Part shown: piece after piece, positions 11,055 through 22,361 of the stretch
Position numbering within the stretch: position 1 is the first letter of the stretch
Layout: the number at the start of each line of letters is the position of its first letter
Assembly (NCBI GenBank): GCA_013399855.1
Contig: VXAY01002200.1
Span: 71,263 to 135,262, forward strand
Direction: 5' to 3'
Origin: Oxyruncus cristatus
Taxonomy: Eukaryota > Chordata > Aves > Passeriformes > Cotingidae
Length of the DNA: 64,000 nucleotides
The notes under the pieces: generated by a model
The model's database searches: none
What the model was told of the DNA's origin: nothing
Seen by the model: only the letters and a program-made list of their open reading frames with translations
Translations under genes and position numbers: made by a program

Positions 11055-13599
11055 CCCACTTCCATTCTCCAACCTCATTTTGCCCTTGAATTCTTCCATC
11101 CTGTAACTCTCTCTTACCATTGCAAGCAGTTAGCCTTGCCCCACAGGAACAGGATTTTTAGTCTACAGTCTCAGATACAAGTATATCTTCTACCTCCTAC
11201 AGTTTCTGTTTTATCAAATGGGTGTTGGATGTATAAACTTTCAGGTACCAGAAAGCCATGCTTTGCTCTTCTCAGCTGAACCTAACTGCCATTCCACCCC
11301 CTACCCTTGACAAATTGTCTTTTGCTTCAAATCTTTTCCGTGCATATCTGAGTAATCAATCTCAACAAGAGATGTGAAAAATAACTCTGCTTCCTCTGAT
11401 TCTCTCAAATATACAACAGCCTGGTGCTGAAGGCCAGCACAGCGTGCTGGTTGTACACCCACATTCCTGAGCACCAAAGGTCTCCTGTTTCTAGCAGCAA
11501 TTTATTATTTATCAAATTAACCAGATAAATAAGAAGCTGTTAGAGGCTTGCTCTACTTTATACCATAAATATTTGTCCTCCTTACCAGGTGGACTGGTAC
11601 AACCTGGCTCTCCAAAAAACACTGTTCCAGTCTTTTGGGAGTTTCCGTATATCCCAAACAAGCATCCTTGTGGAAAAAGGAAGAAACACGCAACAAGAAA
11701 AGCAAATAATTAGAGAATACTTAGGCTAAACTTGGCTCATTTAAGTAGTACTTGATATACATTTCCCTTGTGAGTACCAAGTGGTAAAAAATGTGTATAT
11801 TTAATTTCCCTGTTTACAAATCCATAAAGCAAGAAAGTTGTCTGCTCATCTTCCTGAAAGGAAGAGGTGAAGGTAAAAACAAAAGTGAAAACTAGGCAAA
11901 TTAATTTATTTGAAACATGAGGGAAAAGAATCTCCAGAGATGTCTTATTTACAGTCAGTCAGCTTACCACCCCAGGAACTTCACAGCTGGTTTCCTCTGC
12001 TGCCATGTTGTGATCTACATGAAGTTCAAGCAGTGATGCATCAACATACAAGATAAGCCAACAGGAAGACAGGTTTTAAACTTTCTGAACAGCTTCAATC
12101 TAGCCCCAGTCTGCCTACTTATCCACTTAGACACCTTCAGTAGCAAAGAACACATTTCCCAAACATAGGACGAAATATAATAGTTAATTCCCGGTTTGCG
12201 GGAGAAGGAGCTTGGTAGGTTTGTGGATTTGTCTGCGTGGGATGGAGAGGATTTCTGGTGCTGTGGTGCTTTCATCTTAAGAACTAATCATGGAAATATT
12301 AAAGATCAAGGAAGTCTATAGTGCATTTAGTTTGGAGGGTGGTAAGGTCTGAAGTGATCTCAGCTGGAAGTGAGTTTCTAGAATTTTTTTGTGTATGAAA
12401 TCCTGTGTTGCTTTTCCGAGGTTGGATGGCCTTGCGTTGTTTCAGTGGTGACATTTTGTAGCAAGTCAGGGCCCCATAGGGAAGGCAGATGCTGTGACTG
12501 CCAGTTTCAGTCTCCAGGGTTATTTTGACTGGGGAACAGAGACATGTTCTGTATTTTGGAAGAAAGTAAGCAAAGGGCAGAGCACACTCATTGGTCCTTT
12601 TTGTTAAACAGAAGGTTTAAAGAATTTTGATCCAGTCGCTTCTAGTCACTTTTAGTTATATGGAGCACATCCTTTGCACCTGAAATAAAGCAAACACTGT
12701 TCTCAGACCACGAAATGCAGTTCTGTTTCTAGTGCCCAGTAATCCCAAGGGTAATGAAATAATAAATTTCTGCTATTACAACACAAAACTAAAGTTGTGC
12801 ATAGGGTAACTCTTGGCAGCTGAGGTCAAGTGGAGATCTTCACGCACAATAAGGCCCTGATGATCACCCAGGCAGGAACATTGTCCTGGGCTCACCTTGC
12901 CAGAGCAGTGTCTCCATCTGCCCTCCTTGCTCTGTAGTGACTGACAGGGGATGTGCCTGCAGTCTGGCCATCAACACACATATTGAGCTGTCTTCTCCTT
13001 GCAAGTTTGTGTCAGGCTCCATCAAAAATCTTTCCCATGTTCTCAAAGATAGCATTTACTTCCAGACCTTTTTCCAGCTTCATTGTAGATACCAATTGCC
13101 TTGCTCTCCCCATGGAGATGTATCTTGAACTGGTCAGCCCCATCTCTGTCCTCTATCTCCTAGAGGTCCCATGTCATCTTAAGAGTATTCTCTTTCATTC
13201 TTGAAGGTGGGGAGAGTGGAGTATTCCTCAGGAAGAATCAAATCTAGAAAGGAGCCACAGGACAGTTTTAGAAGTATTTCTTCTTAGTTGTCACTGCAAC
13301 ATTATGAAGCTCCCTTGGAATGTATTTTTTTCCATTAATGATAGATGGCATGGGGAATTATAGTTGTCAGTAGAAGGGCAATAAATGTACCAAAGAGGGC
13401 TCTAAATATATTGTAACTCCTCTGAGGAAGGAGAACCAGTTAGGCTGATGAGTAAAATAAAATATCATAATTCTCGTATTATCATATTTTAGATCTGAAT
13501 TATAATGAACTGGACCTGCAGGTTCCACTAAACCCAGTAGAGACATTAATTTTCAGCAGATAGGGATATAGTGCGGGTTTTGCAGTATATAGTTTGGCA
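11055..13599. other. Single-copy noncoding DNA, nothing recognised
   Basis: Mixed-composition sequence. ORFs at 12015-12275 (minus) and 12953-13204 (plus) lack known domains. No repeat ends seen. Confidence 0.5.
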
Positions 13600-13767
13600 G
13601 CCAGTTATGCTTGGGCCACTCCCTATAAGAAAGACATTGAGGTGCTGGAGCACGTCCAGAGAAGAGCAATGGAGCTGGGGAAGGGTCTGGAGCACAAGTC
13701 GGATGAGGAGCAGCTGAGGAAACTGCAGGTCTTTGGCCTGGAGAAAAGGCAGCTCTGTTACAGGCTG
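13600..13767 (+). mobile_element. CR1 LINE internal fragment
   Basis: One frame reads [20 protein letters not shown] at about 13627-13690, followed by [21 protein letters not shown]. This is the CR1 ORF2 segment after the reverse-transcriptase core, also present at 34.4 kb. Both ends are missing: there is no 3' UTR or terminal repeat, so this piece was cut by deletion as well as 5' truncation. Confidence 0.88.
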
Positions 13768-14127
13768 GCTTCATTTCTGCTCTAGCCTACCAACAGTGGT
13801 TATCATATACTTTGACCTAATCTGCTGGTCTTTCAGTAATTACCTTCACTGTCTGGCTACTTAGAGCAGTGGTAAGTTTAACACTGGGACACCCCATTGC
13901 AGCACGTGTGGTCAGCACAGCTCCAGTGTCAGCCACAGTGTCCAAAAGGACAGCAATGTGACAGGACTGGAGCACAGAGCTAATGAGGATCTTCTGAGCA
14001 CAGCCCAAGGCTTTCCCTGGTGCCCTGTAGTGCTGAGTTATTTCCCCAAAGCTTCCCGCTTCCCTCTTCCCTGCTTCTATCATCTTCTATCAGGATGGAG
14101 AAGAGAACCCCCAGCAAGCCCAGGGTA
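13768..14127. other. G+C-richer unique DNA
   Basis: Start of a G+C-richer island that runs to about 15.4 kb. No gene or repeat family recognised; ORFs on both strands are shadows of high G+C content. Confidence 0.4.
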
Positions 14128-14307
14128 GCCTGGGTGGAGGAGGGTGCTGCCCAGGAAAGCAGCTCTCCAGAAAAGCCCCATGAGGTGGCCTGGGTCAAGG
14201 ACAGGGCTCCCTAGGGAAGCAGCTTTCCAGCAGAACTCTACCAGGTGATCCTGGAAAAACCATGGCAGACACATGGGTGGGCAGTCCCCAGAGAAGTACC
14301 ACGGAGG
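14128..14307 (+). repeat. 60-bp imperfect tandem repeat (minisatellite)
   Basis: Two clear units, 14128-14187 and 14188-14247, both start GCCTGGGT and end AGGTG, with a shared AAGCAGCT(C/T)TCCAG core at unit positions 30-43. A weaker third unit may follow at 14248-14307. The 60-bp period equals 20 codons, so the plus frame shows a repeated VAWV peptide motif. Unit 2 contains an in-frame stop, so I read this as a noncoding minisatellite. Confidence 0.7.
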
Positions 14308-15422
14308 CAGAGCACACTGCGGGGACAGCGCCCACCTCCTGTGTCACCAGGCTCTTCTGGAGCACAGAGAGTGGCACCACACAGCTGGGCTTGGTGGCCA
14401 CCTTGCTCAGTTCCACCCCTTTGAGCTATTGGTGTTTCCTGGGATCATCCCTTCTGAGAGGGAGGAGGGCAGAGCCGGGGGCTGCACTGCTGGGAGCCCA
14501 GTGGGGAGCAGAGGCTGATGGAGCTTTGTGCCTAGGAGTAGCCGTGCGGGACCTGCAGGACCAAAGCACAGAGAAATTGGATGAGGTCTGCAGGGGTGAG
14601 GGGGGAACATGGGCTGGAGGGGATGTCTGGGGGTCTCTGCAGACACGGGGGTTCATCTCAGCTCTGTTTCTTTTGGTCATAGCCCTTCAGCCAGACTGTG
14701 GGTAATGGTTTTGTCTCTTGCCTGGCAACTCAGACCATTTTGATCCTGACAGCTTTAAATCTAGAGCAAAACCCAAGATTCAATCTACAAGCGCTACTCT
14801 TTTGTTGCTACTGAGCCAGTTGGCGGATGGTTGTGATTTACTAACGCTGGAACAATAGGCCCAAACCCATGGTGTCCTTCAGATGTGCAGCATCCTGAGC
14901 AGACTGAGTCCTGCGTGGTCTTACCGCTGCCTGCAGGGCAACTTTTCCCTCAGTACACCCACAGCCTCAGACCTGTTTGAGAAGTTGACTCCCTCACTTA
15001 GGCTTTACTCAGGCCAAACCTCATTTGTCTCTCCTCAGGGCAGTACCCCCACCACACAGCGAGGACAGGGCACAGAAAGAGTGGCCCCCACTCTGCCTCC
15101 CCATAGATGTCCAGGCATCCAACAAGGCATCTGCTGTTGCTGCATCACCACTCCTCCTCACCATAATGGGTTTGGAAGGGTTTCCAAGCAGAGTACTCTG
15201 GTGTTAAGGGGACCAGAGGGAAACCTCAGAGGTCCTAGAGGGACTGGAGGACAAACAAGGAGTCTCGGTCACCTCCACCACAGCAGAGGATGGGCCTCCA
15301 CTGCCATGTTGCAACTGACAGGGGCAGCTGTCCCGAGCCACAGGTCAGGGGTGTGATGTTCATCACAAATCCTTGTCAGGCTGAACAAAGACACTGGACA
15401 CATGTCTGGGAACTCTTATGTT
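14308..15422. other. G+C-rich island without recognised gene
   Basis: The longest frame (14262-14705, plus, 147 codons) starts inside the minisatellite and has no domain or conserved motif I recognise. The region could be a decayed LTR or other transposon that I cannot identify, or unique G+C-rich DNA. Confidence 0.4.
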
Positions 15423-15655
15423 TTACCGTACAGTTGCCATAAGTCTGGCAACCAGCCCACTATTTAGACTGAAAAGATGTTGGCTAACAAGCCCTTAAAT
15501 TCTTACAATACACTTCCACAGGAGAGATGGCTAACAAGCCCTTAATTTCATACCGTACATGTTTCTAAGTTCTCAACTCCTGAAACAAACTCCTCAAAGG
15601 TGCTGGCACACAAGCCACTACACGCAATCAAAGGTTCTGGCTAAGAAACCGCAAC
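15423..15655 (+). repeat. Cluster of degenerate TGGCTAACAAGCCC-like motifs
   Basis: Five related 13-14-mers occur at 15446 (TGGCAACCAGCCC), 15481 (TGGCTAACAAGCCC), 15528 (the same 14 bases), 15604 (TGGCACACAAGCC) and 15638 (TGGCTAAGAAACC). A second motif, TACCGTACA, occurs at about 15424 and 15551. The spacing is irregular (35, 47, 76 and 34 bp), which is unlike a simple satellite. The motif resembles but does not match an NFI site (TTGGC N5 GCCAA). It may be the U3 part of an unrecognised LTR or an eroded tandem repeat. Confidence 0.5.
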
Positions 15656-18600
15656 ACATCAATATTCAGTTGCTCACCCTAGAGATGTAAACCTTTTTAC
15701 CACATCAGTTTTAATATCTGGAACACGCAGGGCTTGGGTGCATGACAATGGGAAGTACGAGGCTTAGGCATCTACCTGAATTGCAATTATTCTTTAAATC
15801 AGACTTGAAAATCACTTACAAAAAGTGTAATGGTTCAGTAAACTGTTGTGAGATTTAAAAAAAAAAATAATAATCTCAGAGATCATAGGATTCCTGTAAC
15901 TGAATAAGCTTAGGGAAAAAAATAATATTACCCCTCATCCATTCCTTTATTGTTTTAACAATGTGCCTAATAATACAGTTTTTGGGTTTGGTTTCTTTTT
16001 TTCTTTTTTTTTTTTTTTTTTTTTTCTTTACTAAGGTAAGCTTGAAAATATGTAAAAACGTGTGAGCATAATTTTCCTCATGAATTATTTTTGTGCTTGC
16101 CTATCAAATTTTTGGTCATTTTCTAAAAAGAATGTCCTCAACACTCCTTAAATTGTAGTTGAAAGTGAAAGTTGAAAGTGGTGGCAGTTGTCAAGCTACC
16201 ACAAAAGAAGGGGACACTGGTGTCACATCCCCTATTACACAGTGAGGATGTTAGTATGAAGGTTACTTAACCTCAGAAGAGGGCTTCAGTGACTGCAGGT
16301 ACTGAGTAGTCAGTCATGAGTCGTGGGAATGTGCAATGGGGACATGGTCCTTGCTATTTGGTTATAACTCTAAGCAGCTCTCTATCCACACTCCTAGACA
16401 TTCATTTCTGTCTTCCAGAGGCAATTGTTTCTCTCCATGACTGTCTAAAGAACACAAGCATCTGCCTGAGGTGCTCTGCTTGTCTGTGCTGGGATTCGTC
16501 ATCTATGTTTTAGGTGCTGTGGTTCTTGACTTCAAAATGAGAAGCTTCAGTGTTGTTATAAGTGAATACAGAATCCTGTATACAAAGGACATGTGTAATA
16601 AAAGAGAAGGCCCATATTCAGAATTAAAACACTCAATGCTAATCTGTTTCATAGATCTAATCCCTTTCTCTTGGAAGTATGTGGAACATTATTATTCTTC
16701 AAAACTAAAAATACATCAGTGAATAACTTTGAACTTACTAAAAACTATTCTTAAATAATCTGTAAACAAACTAGTTCATATGATAAACATTATGACAATG
16801 GGTTTTTTATAAAACCTCATTAGGCAGTTTCACTTGGTGAGTTAATCATTTCCTTGCTCACAAATAGCCACACACTACTATGCATTGTACATGAAATCTA
16901 TTTCTCTTGCAGCAACCTCACATAAACGTGTATATTGTTTGGTTCATGATAAATTTTCTCAGTGTTATAATTGAGGGAATATTTAGGTTTTTATTTAATT
17001 TCTGTTTCGAAAATTTCTGACAATCTCATTTTGAATCACCATAAAAAAAATCATAAAGAATAACTTTATAAAACAAATTCAGTTCATGCTAAATGAACCA
17101 AAAGCAGAAAAAAATGTTTCACCATGGTCTGAAACTTCTTGCTATTAATAATTCTATTATTATCAGATTTTTTTAAAAAATTAAGTAAGCAAAGCACTGC
17201 AATTCTGAAAATCGATTGGTATATTTTCAGTTCACAGGTTTTATTTTGGAGTTTTTAACCAAAACAGTTTCATAAAAACTATACACATTTTTCCAGTGTT
17301 TCAACAATCCAGTCCTCCATTTTTAATGGGAAAATTTTACTCTGTTTATTTTAATGAGCTTTATTCAAGCTGCAGTGCAGTACTCCCTCACTAAGAATCA
17401 AAGCAGGCATTAAGACTGAAGGTAAGATGATGCTAAAGAGAAAAATACAGATATATGTACTTGATTGACTGTTTCAGGTTGTCAGTCAGATTACTCAGCA
17501 TCACACCGTTATTCCACATCATGTATCAGAGATGTTAAAGATCACACTGAGTCTATTCTGGCATTCATAAAACTGATATGCTGTAAAGAGCTAACATGTT
17601 ATGGAGTTATAAATGAATATCTTTCAGGTGCTACAGCTAGCAAAAATGTTCAATATTCATCAAATCTGTAAAATATTCATCTGGAATTCATTGAAGGTCA
17701 AACACAAAACTCAACTTCTGTTCTCTAAACAAGCAGAACTATTCAAACTACACTGAAATTATAACCAGTTTGGCATCTTACAGACAAACTGGGTTTTTTT
17801 AAAAAGACAATCAGCTTCTTTGATCAGCTTGTAAATTCAGAATTGTTTCATGAGTCTTTCTTTGGCCAATACATGAGAGGAAAAAGGTGGAACATTTAAA
17901 ACAAGACTGAAATGTCTGATCTATCCAGGGATCTACTATACAAAATAAATCTAAACTTAAAATATTTTCTATAATTTTGGCTCTTGAAGAAACTATTTTC
18001 CCACTGGTTTGAAGGTGAGATATACGTTTAAGCTTCCAAAATTCTCTTTTTCTCATTTAGTAGAAATTAAACCATTAGTAGCTCTTTGGCTATACATCTA
18101 TAATATTGATCACCACCGTGATGACTTAAAATAGTGGACAATGGAAAAGACTTTTAACAATTTTTGTTGTGATGAAAGAAAGTGATGACAGGGACTTGTT
18201 TGGGAAAGAACACAGAGAAGCTGTTTAGACAAAGAGTGCAATTCCAACCAGGAGCTTCTTGTAGAGAGAAAACTTGTGTCCAACAAAGTCTTTGTAAAGT
18301 CACTGTAAGAGAAACTGATACTGAACAAATTGAAAAAAAAATAAAATAGTGGACACATTTTAACAGTACTGGTGCTGAACAAATCTAGTACCTTAACAAG
18401 GAAGCAATGATTTCTTCTCAACTCAATGTTTTCAAATAAAGGGCTTCCTTTCTGAAAGACTTGCTTTTATCAAGAGATGTAAAGGAAATCAAATACTACA
18501 AGGAAATCAGATTACTAGATCAATAGTCTTATCCCCTGATAGACTCTTAAGAAGTCAATGGTCAGATTTTCAGTAACATTACATGGGGAAAAATTTTACC

Positions 18601-19862
18601 TTACTTGTGTTATTTGGTTTAAAACTAGATTTCTGGAGTTTCACCAGACACAAATCTCTTTAATACATGCCTTTTATAAACTTTTTCCCCAAAGACAGAA
18701 TATTTCTTGGTCTCACTTGAGGTCTTGTAGGAATCTTGCGCTGGGAACAAGTTCTTTGCTAATGTGAATGCATAAAAACCCCACTGTGGATCTATAGTCT
18801 ACTATGTGGGAACCCCAAACCATATGTACAGCTTGAAAAACCCCAAATGGGATTTTCATGATCTTATCATTATAACACTTGCAAAGCAGATGTGCAGTTT
18901 GATCCGATAACTGGGTTTGAATTTGCAACAACACCATGCAAACTTTTCCTGTGTACGCAGGACAAAATATTGCAGAAAAAAAGGCATAAGAATAGATCAA
19001 AACTTTGGTGCTTTGAGGCTCCAAGTAAGACTTTGTTTCACTTGCATTTTTAAAAAGTTTTTCAGTTCTTTTGACACCAGACCTCAAAGCAAGAAACCAG
19101 TGTTCTGAATTGCTGGGGTCCACATGCTTTGTCATTTGGAAATGTCCCCAGTCACTTCTTTAAAAGTCCTGCAAACTGCTACAAGATACCATGATCAACA
19201 TTGGCCTGTGTGGAGTCTTTCAGGGCTCAGGTAGTATGTAGGTAGTCAATGCTTATATATATAAGCCCTCAGAATAAGGGGTGCTAGAAACCTTTGAACC
19301 AAAAGGAGTTTGCAGCGACTTAATAATCATTTAACTGCATTGTTCAAATTGACAATTTGAAGATATAAAAAAACCCAAGTCTTCATTTTCTCCTCTTTTT
19401 TTTTAAGGATTTAAGCATGCATAAATATTGGATAAAAAAAACTGTCGCTCTTATTACTCTGCACAGATGTTCTTAGTTCTTGCAATTATAGTCACTAATC
19501 CCCTGTACCTACAGAAACTCAGGGAAAAGAGAAGCCTGAATCCTTGTGAATTCCATTTTTAACTCTAAGCCAATCAATTATTCTCCTGTCCTTTTTTGAC
19601 ACAGTAGGTACTGAAAACACATTGCTTATACTGATCAAAATTACCCCCAATTATAACCTTCCTTTACCATAGCTATTGTTCTGGGTGCTGTGCAGCTCAA
19701 GTCAGAACATTGCATAATTACCCATTTGACCTAGAAGCTGGGAGGTTGCAGAGTGTATTTGCCCTTTTCTCACTTTTTTCAATAGTTTCAATAGTTTCTT
19801 GCATGGACTTTGCTAACAGGAGGCCACTGCACACTGAACACTTGACGTGACCTAGAGCAGAC
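15656..19862. other. AT-rich noncoding DNA with poly-T tract
   Basis: Contains a long T/C tract at about 15993-16029 and a 16-bp perfect palindrome GCTTATATATATAAGC at 19251-19266. The 140-codon minus-strand frame at 18713-19135 has no recognisable domain. No transposon ends seen. Confidence 0.5.
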
Positions 19863-19956
19863 ACAGAATCATAGAATAATTTAGCTTGGAAAAGACTTTT
19901 AAGATCATTTAGTCCAACCACTGACTTAACATTGCCAAGTCCATCACTAAACCATC
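19863..19956 (-). mobile_element. CR1 LINE, 3'-terminal fragment
   Basis: The minus-strand CR1 end begins ACAGAATCATAGAATAATTT, then GGAAAAGACTTTTAAGATCA and AGTCCAACCACTGACTTAAC. Similarity fades after CACTAAACCAT at about 19956. It is only a 3' stub and is noncoding. Confidence 0.9.
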
Positions 19957-20367
19957 TTTCTATTCATCTACCAATCATCTATTAGTAATCCCCAAAACTG
20001 AATTGCATGCCATCCTGCAAAGAGCTGTGAACCAGTTAATTTCACATTTGAGGGGAGGGAGGGTGTGAGTTGCAAAATTCTGAATATTTGAAAAGGTATG
20101 TGACCAGAATAAGTCACACAGATGGAGAGAATGCAAAACACAGTGATTTAGAAACTCTTGTGGTCATGAAAGACCACCATTGTATTTGTGCATGACCTAC
20201 AAGCTCCAGAGGCCATGTGTGAAACAGAACATGCAAGATGTTACTTTAAAGAGCAACACATTTTGCAGGTTTGACAGCTCCAGCTGAATGCTAGAATATG
20301 TGACCTCTTGTTGATAATTCGTAGTACGATTTTTCAAAGAAAGCAGGAAACGGAGGCTTACTGCAGA
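19957..20367. other. Single-copy noncoding DNA, nothing recognised
   Basis: No coding, repeat or RNA signal recognised between the CR1 stub and the poly-A tract. Confidence 0.5.
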
Positions 20368-20449
20368 AAAAAAAAAAAAAAAAAANNNNNNNNNNNNNNN
20401 NNNNNNNNNNNAAAAAAAAAGAAAGAAAAAGAAAAGAGAAAGAAAAAGT
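20368..20449 (+). repeat. Poly-A / GAAA-rich tract with 26-N gap
   Basis: An A-run leads into 26 unknown bases (20386-20411), followed by A-rich GAAAG-type sequence to about 20449. The gap is the expected failure point for assembly through a homopolymer. The true tract length is unknown. Confidence 0.85.
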
Positions 20450-20639
20450 TGACTCTTACTTGAAAGCAGTCTCTATATATAACATTCCAGAAAACATTAA
20501 CTGAACCACTTACTTTAATCATATTCGTTGTTAAATTAATTATAATGTAGAGTCTCTTGAAAGAGAAGCATGGAAATAAATACAGGACTGGAAGACAAAA
20601 CATTTATGCTCTCATTCTAACTCATTCTTCATGTTTTAT

Positions 20640-20755
20640 AATGATGCTGAGGAAGTCATTTAAGAAATTCTATTTCTCTGCCTGCAAACTGGGCATATTT
20701 TCCTCTTCTACTCTCAGCAGTGCTTTGAGGCTTCAGGATATCCTTATAAAAACTT
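20640..20755 (+). mobile_element. Possible MIR (CORE-SINE) relic
   Basis: The order of blocks follows MIR in its plus orientation: GAAGTCATTTAA for the CAAGTCATTTAA block, CTCTGCCTGCAAACTGGGCAT for the region ending in TGTAAAATGGG, CTTCTACTCTCA for CTACCTCA, and GCTTTGAGG for TTGTGAGG. Divergence is large and the comparison is from memory. Confidence 0.4.
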
Positions 20756-22272
20756 TACTGGTATTAGTGGGATACCATGGGACAAAATTGTTCAAAGGTG
20801 GAGCAAAAGCATTAAGAAATTTAAATGTGTGGTTGATCACACCTGTGGTGGAAGTCAGAAACCATGGAAAACAGTCCCTGCGCTGCAGTACCAATGAGAA
20901 GAAGGACAAGCTGCTAACCAGCAAAACAGGTGGAAATTGTATCAGCCCCCACTCTCCCCACCCTCCGCCCTTCCTTGGGTGAACTTGTCTTGCACTGTCC
21001 AGGCTGGGAATCTAAGGAACTAAAAGATGGCTGTGGAGCCATTACATTCAGTCTCTAGTTAACTCTGGCATGACATCCTGCTGCTGTTTCTTCCAAGAAA
21101 CATGTTATAAGTACGGAGAGAGCTTCCTTATATCCATATAGATTTCTAGCTCTGAATTAAGCCAGTCTCACTCTGTTGACTTGGACAGAACTATACTTAT
21201 TTATACCAGAATATTTGGCTTTCATTATAGCCTTCTTTTCTTTTTTCACTTTACCACTGCCAGTAAAAATCAAAACCAAACAGAACTCTGCTAAAATGGG
21301 TCACAAGTCTTTGTGCAAAGCCATGAAGTTGGCCCTTGGCACCATGTTCCCATTGTGTCCAATTCCACCACAGCATTCTGATCCCTGCTGCACCCACTCT
21401 ACAGCCTTCTCTGACACTGGGATGTCTTTCCTGCAGGACACAGCAATTAGCTGTTTTAAGGAGTACTCATCCCAGCATTTGCCATGTTACTGTGACCCAC
21501 TGGTGAGTACCTGAAGATGAGAGATATATCAAAGCATACTTTGAAATTGTGAAATTCTTTTAATTTCGACTTAGCACCTAAAGCAAGGATGACCTAATCT
21601 GCAAGGATGGATCCTTCCCATTTAGGCTTGGGAGCTGTGGTAATGGAACACTGCTGCAGTCACACTCATACAGATTTCTAGTACAGTGGTCCTATGACTC
21701 CTTACAGAGATTTTAGAACACCTCACTGAGTCTTCTGCAAACATCTTGCTCAGCCTTAATTTGCTGTTGGTACAGGTGTTAGTTTAAAGAGTTATGCCAA
21801 GAACAGCAGTCAGTGGTGTACAAGAACAGCACAAAAGGTGGAGTCCGAGTTTCACCTATAGATGTTAATAAATCATAGCACAAGATAGGTTGGGATTACC
21901 TTTTTCCCTCCTTTCCACTGCACCATACTGACCACTAGAGTTTGCTGTACTAACGTTCGAGCGAACAAATCCAAAAGCTCTGAAACAGCCCTACAAAATA
22001 ATTTCCAAAGAAAGCATGAATTCCCTTACCACAAACTATAGAAACTACAATGCCTTTCTCCAGCTGTTGAGATGAACTCAACTTGAAATGTAGAAGAAGC
22101 TGCAGGAAGTGTATGATTTAGTAACTGGCACTATATTTGCTCTGTTGGTACAGTGCCAATGTTCTAGCAGTGTGCTAAGGGACACTGTGCTATTTTCAGA
22201 TTAAGTGAAAAATCAAGGTCCTGACTGCTGATCATTTTAGCTAATTAAAGATCCCTTGGCATTTATTTGCAG
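20756..22272. other. Single-copy noncoding DNA, nothing recognised
   Basis: ORFs at 20557-20982 and 21176-21514 (plus) do not begin with ATG and carry no recognisable domain. No transposon ends seen. Confidence 0.45.
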
Positions 22273-22361
22273 AAGAGGGGATATTAGCTTTGATGAGCTG
22301 GCAGAACTCCAGCTAAGAGAAGCAAAAGCCGCAGACCAGGTTTTCCCTGAAATTCTGGAAG
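22273..22361 (+). CDS. Candidate isolated coding exon (unidentified gene)
   Basis: An 89-bp block is flanked on the left by a plausible acceptor (CATTTATTTGCAG ending at 22272) and on the right by a plausible donor (GAAG then GTGGGT from 22362). The frame entered after two codon bases reads through without a stop and gives a charged, helix-like peptide beginning RGDISFDELAELQLREAK and ending QVFPEILE. Its composition (Glu/Leu/Ala/Lys rich, phase-consistent) looks more coding-like than anything else in the unique DNA. I cannot assign it to a gene, and no partner exon was found within the window, which would fit very long introns. It could also be a chance frame of the right length. Confidence 0.35.

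Noticed and set aside
14262..14705. 147-codon frame in the G+C-rich island
   Set aside because: It starts inside a tandem repeat, low-complexity Gly/Ala/Leu composition, competing long frames on the other strand; a composition effect.
15849..15878. TGAGATT/AATCTCA inverted repeat as an RNA hairpin
   Set aside because: Only 7-bp arms around an A-rich loop; expected by chance.
18713..19135. 140-codon open frame on the minus strand
   Set aside because: No motif recognised and no supporting exon structure; treated as chance.
20557..20982. 141-codon open frame on the plus strand
   Set aside because: It does not start with ATG and overlaps a MIR-like relic; no domain seen.
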